Shown one piece after another: positions 5,487 through 6,752 of a DNA stretch of 6,752 nucleotides; within the stretch, counting starts at the first letter, position 1, and each line of letters opens with the position of its first letter. Made by a program: the position numbers and the translations under genes. Below the pieces are notes generated by a model, which was not told the DNA's origin, ran no database searches, and was given only the letters and a program-made list of their open reading frames with translations. Where the stretch lies: NCBI GenBank assembly GCA_028706895.1, contig JAQTVG010000051.1, forward strand, positions 1 to 6,752. Direction: 5' to 3'. Origin of the DNA: Candidatus Omnitrophota bacterium (GTDB lineage: Bacteria > Omnitrophota > Gorgyraeia > Gygaellales > Profunditerraquicolaceae).

Positions 5487-6687
5487 ATTTGTTACTTTAG
5501 GCTGTAAAGTAAACCAATACGATACACAGAGTATAAGAGAGAGGTTTTTAAAAACAGGATTCACGCAAATATATAACACAGAGCCTGCTGATATTTGTTT
5601 AATTGATACCTGCACTGTTACTGCAAGCGCTGACCGTAAATCAAGGAATGCAATACGCAGTTGTATCAGGGGAAACCCGCAGGCAAAAGTAATAGTCACG
5701 GGCTGCCTCGTGGAAAAGGATGCCAATGCCCTGGCTGATATACAAGGCATAAGTTTTATTATCAGCAAGAGGTTTTTCCCTTCTGGCATCAGTAATTTTT
5801 GCGCTCACACAAGAGCGTTTTTAAAAATACAGGACGGATGCGATAATTTTTGTTCTTACTGCAAGGTGCCGTTAGTAAGGGGCAGGTCGCGGAGCCGGGA
5901 TTTACGCGAAATAATAAATGATGCGCAGCAATTGGTAAAAAACGGCTTTAAGGAGATAGTCTTGTGCGGTATTTGCCTTGGGGCATACGGCAGGGATTTA
6001 GAAAAACGCAGGGACCTTGTAGATGCAATTGAGGAGTTAGAGGGTATAGAGGGGCTGTTGCGTATAAGATTAAGCTCAATAGAAGCAGGGGATGTTTCTG
6101 GTAGGTTGATTAATAAAATGAAACAATCCCAGAAATTGTGCCGTCATCTCCACATTCCCATTCAAAGCGGAGATGACGAAATCTTAAAGAAGATGAATCG
6201 CCGCTATAGCCGTAAAGATTACCTTAACCTGATCAAAAGAATAAAAAGCTATGTCCCGGGAATAGCCATTACTACTGATGTTCTTGTCGGGTTTCCTGGT
6301 GAAACCAGTATAAATTTCCAGAATACCGTTGATTTAGTTAAAAAAATCCTGCCCTTACGTACTCATATTTTTCCTTACAGCAGGAGGCAGGGCACACCTG
6401 CCGGTATCTTAAAAGATAAAATAAATACACCCATTGTTAAAAAAAGGGCGCTCTTGCTTGCGGGTATCTCCAGAAATTGTTCACTTATTTACAGGAAGCA
6501 ATTTTTAAATAAGGCCGGTAAGGTACTTATAGAGGGGCATCCTAAAGAAAACAATAAATATTGGGAAGGGTATGCAGATAATTATATCAAGGTTTGGGTT
6601 AAGTCTAGGGGAAACCTGAAAAATCAACTTGTCCAGGCAAGATTTAAAAAACTAAATAAGGATTGTATAGAAGCGGATTTATTGTAA
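5473..6687 (+). CDS. mtaB: tRNA (N6-threonylcarbamoyladenosine(37)-C2)-methylthiotransferase MtaB
   Basis: MtaB is a radical SAM methylthiotransferase with two [4Fe-4S] clusters that converts t6A37 to ms2t6A37 in tRNAs reading ANN codons. The N-terminal UPF0004 domain begins KFVTLGCKVNQYDTQ; LGCKVNQY separates MtaB from MiaB and RimO. Its cluster ligands are C11, C47 and C78. The radical SAM domain has IQDGCDNFCSYC with C123, C127 and C130, followed by LHIPIQSGDDEILKKMNRRY (227-246) and VGFPGET. A TRAM-like RNA-binding tail spans about 340-404. At 404 residues it is shorter than typical members of about 430-450; the gap lies between C78 and C123, only 45 residues, where the family usually has a longer linker. 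All six ligand cysteines are present, so it should be active. AAGG upstream of ATG 5473 is a modest ribosome site, and the start lies inside rsmE. Confidence 0.95.
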   Translation: MKTVKFVTLGCKVNQYDTQSIRERFLKTGFTQIYNTEPADICLIDTCTVTASADRKSRNAIRSCIRGNPQAKVIVTGCLVEKDANALADIQGISFIISKRFFPSGISNFCAHTRAFLKIQDGCDNFCSYCKVPLVRGRSRSRDLREIINDAQQLVKNGFKEIVLCGICLGAYGRDLEKRRDLVDAIEELEGIEGLLRIRLSSIEAGDVSGRLINKMKQSQKLCRHLHIPIQSGDDEILKKMNRRYSRKDYLNLIKRIKSYVPGIAITTDVLVGFPGETSINFQNTVDLVKKILPLRTHIFPYSRRQGTPAGILKDKINTPIVKKRALLLAGISRNCSLIYRKQFLNKAGKVLIEGHPKENNKYWEGYADNYIKVWVKSRGNLKNQLVQARFKKLNKDCIEADLL

Positions 6688-6720
6688 AATAATGTTAATG
6701 GAGTTAGTCTAAGAAGAATA

Positions 6721-6728
6721 AAAGGAGG
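6721..6728 (+). promoter_or_regulatory. Strong Shine-Dalgarno for the next gene
   Basis: AAAGGAGG sits 5 nt before the ATG at 6734. It is the strongest ribosome binding site in the window; most operon genes here have weak ones or rely on coupling. It decides the start of the truncated downstream gene. Confidence 0.8.
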
Positions 6729-6733
6729 CAGGA

Positions 6734-6752
6734 ATGTCTAAGCAAATTAAAT
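6734..6752 (+). CDS. Start of an unidentified gene (3' end outside window)
   Basis: Only MSKQIK is visible, too little to name a family. The strong ribosome site just upstream makes it very likely a real gene. It begins 46 nt after the mtaB stop. I see no terminator in that gap, so it could be a sixth operon gene or have its own promoter. Confidence 0.7.

Noticed and set aside
5466..5789. 107-codon minus-strand frame
   Set aside because: It is antisense to the conserved UPF0004 domain of MtaB, has no recognisable features, and is a by-product of mtaB codon use.
6386..6402. GGCAGG/CCTGCC inverted repeat resembling half of the 3509-3528 palindrome
   Set aside because: It encodes the conserved RRQGTPAG segment of MtaB, has a 5-nt non-palindromic loop and no T tract; most likely chance.

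Overview
The window looks like part of a Gram-negative, probably uncultured bacterium. Type IV pilus-type minor pilins, Sec-type signal peptides and an AT-leaning codon style suggest this. The gene style is reminiscent of Omnitrophota, but that is only an impression; nothing in the window fixes the phylum. All genes lie on the + strand.

Layout. (1) Positions 2-1080 are the end of a pseudopilin cluster: a 5'-truncated PilV/GspI-like minor pilin and a PilW-like prepilin with a clear prepilin peptidase site. (2) Positions 1081-1392 have no gene. They hold a large nested inverted repeat (1121-1299) that folds on paper into a long stem with two internal branches, then a weak candidate promoter. 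(3) A complete tRNA-Ala(CGC) with encoded CCA lies at 1393-1468. (4) From 1503 to 6687 five genes are packed with overlaps or gaps of 0-2 nt, so they are probably one operon: an AmmeMemoRadiSam radical SAM enzyme, a Memo-AMMECR1 fusion, a CcdA/DsbD-like six-helix membrane protein, the 16S rRNA methyltransferase RsmE and the tRNA methylthiotransferase MtaB. (5) A new gene with a strong Shine-Dalgarno starts at 6734 and runs off the end.

The most interesting part is 1503-4745. The radical SAM enzyme and the Memo protein each carry a signal-peptide-like N-terminal extension of about 35 residues ahead of the usual family start, and the next gene encodes a membrane protein with the paired cysteines of transmembrane thiol-electron carriers. 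This suggests a membrane-linked or extracytoplasmic version of the functionally uncharacterised AmmeMemoRadiSam system, which is surprising for an enzyme class that needs SAM, low-potential electrons and Fe-S clusters. The Memo and AMMECR1 domains are joined by a short linker encoded by a 20-nt near-perfect palindrome, followed by a good internal ribosome site and ATG. The join therefore looks like a recent fusion of two formerly separate genes.

The last two operon genes are housekeeping RNA-modification enzymes (16S U1498 N3-methylation and ms2t6A37 formation in tRNA). They are probably co-expressed by position and not part of the redox module.
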